This document shows, piece by piece, positions 5,866 to 6,421 of a DNA stretch of 6,421 bases (positions within the stretch are counted from its first letter, which is position 1; the number at the start of each line of letters is the position of its first letter). Source of the DNA: DATDYQ01 sp035288965 (GTDB lineage: Archaea; Nanobdellota; Nanobdellia; SCGC-AAA011-G17; JAGVZF01); NCBI GenBank assembly GCA_035288965.1, contig DATDYQ010000085.1, positions 1 to 6,421 on the forward strand. The letters run 5' to 3'. The position numbers and the translations under genes are program-made. The notes under the pieces were generated by a model that made no database searches, was not told where the DNA came from, and saw nothing but the letters and a program-made list of their open reading frames with translations.

Positions 5866-6421
5866 TTAAACTTGTTCTGCTTTTTCTTTAAAACTATAAT
5901 AATTATCTTTTCCAATAATTACATGGTCAACAACAGGAATATCTAAAGTTTCTCCAGCTTTCATTAGAATTTTAGTAACTTCCATATCTTGTTGAGAGGG
6001 AGTGCAATCCCCAGAAGGATGATTATGTACTATAATAATAGAATAAGCACTTTCTTTTATTGCACTCTTAAATACTTCTCTTGGATGAACTAAAGAGGAA
6101 TCTAAAATCCCTTTAGAAACTTCTTCCTCTTTAATTATTTTATTCTTGCTATCTAAACTTAAAACAATAAATGTTTCTCTTTTTTCATTAAGTAACTTAT
6201 AAGAAAAAATATTAAATATATCTTTAGCAGATTTTACTAATGTTGTATATCCATTATGTATTAAACTATTATATCTCTTGCATATTTCAATTAGGCTTAA
6301 CATTTGTAAAGCCTTATTAAAATCATTATTGCATTCTTTAGCTAAATCCTTAACAGATAAATCCTCTATTTTGTTAAAATTATATTTTTTAAGTAATTTA
6401 TTAGAAAGTTCTAAAGCCGAT
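5866..6421 (-). CDS. radC: RadC family protein (JAB/MPN domain), N-terminus beyond window
   Basis: The frame stays open from the stop at 5866 to the right edge, giving 184 visible residues. The ATG at 6303 is internal, because codons upstream of it continue the family's helix-hairpin-helix-like region (DLSVKDLAKECNND, about 6323-6364). The C-terminal JAB domain is complete. It has VSKGILDSSLVHPREVF, the metal-binding HNHPSGDCTPSQQD motif (5986-6027) with both His and the Asp, and a closing DHVIIGKDNYYSF. All JAMM-type ligands appear present, with a Glu in the EEEVSKG segment. RadC proteins were linked to DNA repair, but their true reaction is unresolved; they are frequent in mobile and defence regions. 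The gene is convergent with the lipoprotein gene, with 5 bases between stops. About 35-40 N-terminal residues are probably missing. Confidence 0.93.
   Translation of the reverse strand, partial: SALELSNKLLKKYNFNKIEDLSVKDLAKECNNDFNKALQMLSLIEICKRYNSLIHNGYTTLVKSAKDIFNIFSYKLLNEKRETFIVLSLDSKNKIIKEEEVSKGILDSSLVHPREVFKSAIKESAYSIIIVHNHPSGDCTPSQQDMEVTKILMKAGETLDIPVVDHVIIGKDNYYSFKEKAEQV
5881..5885 (+). terminator. Candidate oligo-T terminator of the DUF3892 operon
   Basis: The + strand reads TTTTTCTTT from 5881, about 20 bases after the lipoprotein stop and inside the 3' end of convergent radC. It fits the archaeal oligo-T mode of termination; no hairpin is visible. Confidence 0.25.

Noticed and set aside
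5866..6303. A complete 145-residue RadC starting at ATG 6303
   Set aside because: Codons upstream of 6303 stay open to the window edge and match the helical N-terminal region expected of RadC.
1..6421. CRISPR array, tRNA or rRNA genes, insertion sequence
   Set aside because: I saw no regularly spaced repeats, no cloverleaf-like segment, no rRNA-like sequence, no transposase gene and no terminal inverted repeats. Coding density leaves almost no room for them.

Overview
The window is very AT-rich and gene-dense, with 4-base ATGA stop/start overlaps at most same-strand junctions. The divergent promoters in its one real intergenic gap look archaeal. Box-A-like TATA elements (TTTATATA and TTTAAATA) lie about 28 and 33 bases upstream of the two start codons, which fits leaderless or near-leaderless transcription. 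Together with the AT bias, compact layout and AGA-dominated arginine codons, this suggests an archaeon, possibly of a small-genome DPANN-type lineage. The lineage is an inference: the window has no rRNA or universal marker gene.

Region 1 (1-3364, + strand) is a type I restriction-modification operon with extra cargo. In order it holds the C-terminal part of HsdM, a six-helix membrane protein with an HEXXH zinc-peptidase motif, a two-domain HsdS specificity subunit, a small single-pass membrane protein, and a PIN-domain nuclease. HsdR is not in the window. The small membrane protein ends in a short copy of the HsdS C-terminal tail. Both the hsdS junction and the next junction use the same ATGA overlap, so the gene appears to have been spliced between hsdS and the PIN gene.

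Region 2 (3361-4494, - strand) is a convergent gene for a 377-residue winged-helix protein of unrecognised family, probably a transcriptional regulator. Its 3' end overlaps the PIN gene by 4 bases.

Region 3 (4495-4635) is the divergent control region, with two TATA-like boxes and several short inverted or direct repeats that could be operators.

Region 4 (4636-5860, + strand) is a tightly coupled three-gene operon: a DUF3892 protein, a minimal arginine-rich staphylococcal-nuclease-like protein with one metal-binding aspartate replaced by arginine, and a predicted lipoprotein with a CxxC motif. This is the best candidate for an undescribed system in the window.

Region 5 (5866-6421, - strand) is a RadC-family JAB/MPN protein, open at the right edge of the window. 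Apart from 4495-4635 there is almost no non-coding sequence. The mix of R-M genes, a PIN nuclease, a nuclease-fold protein and RadC looks like an accessory or defence island.
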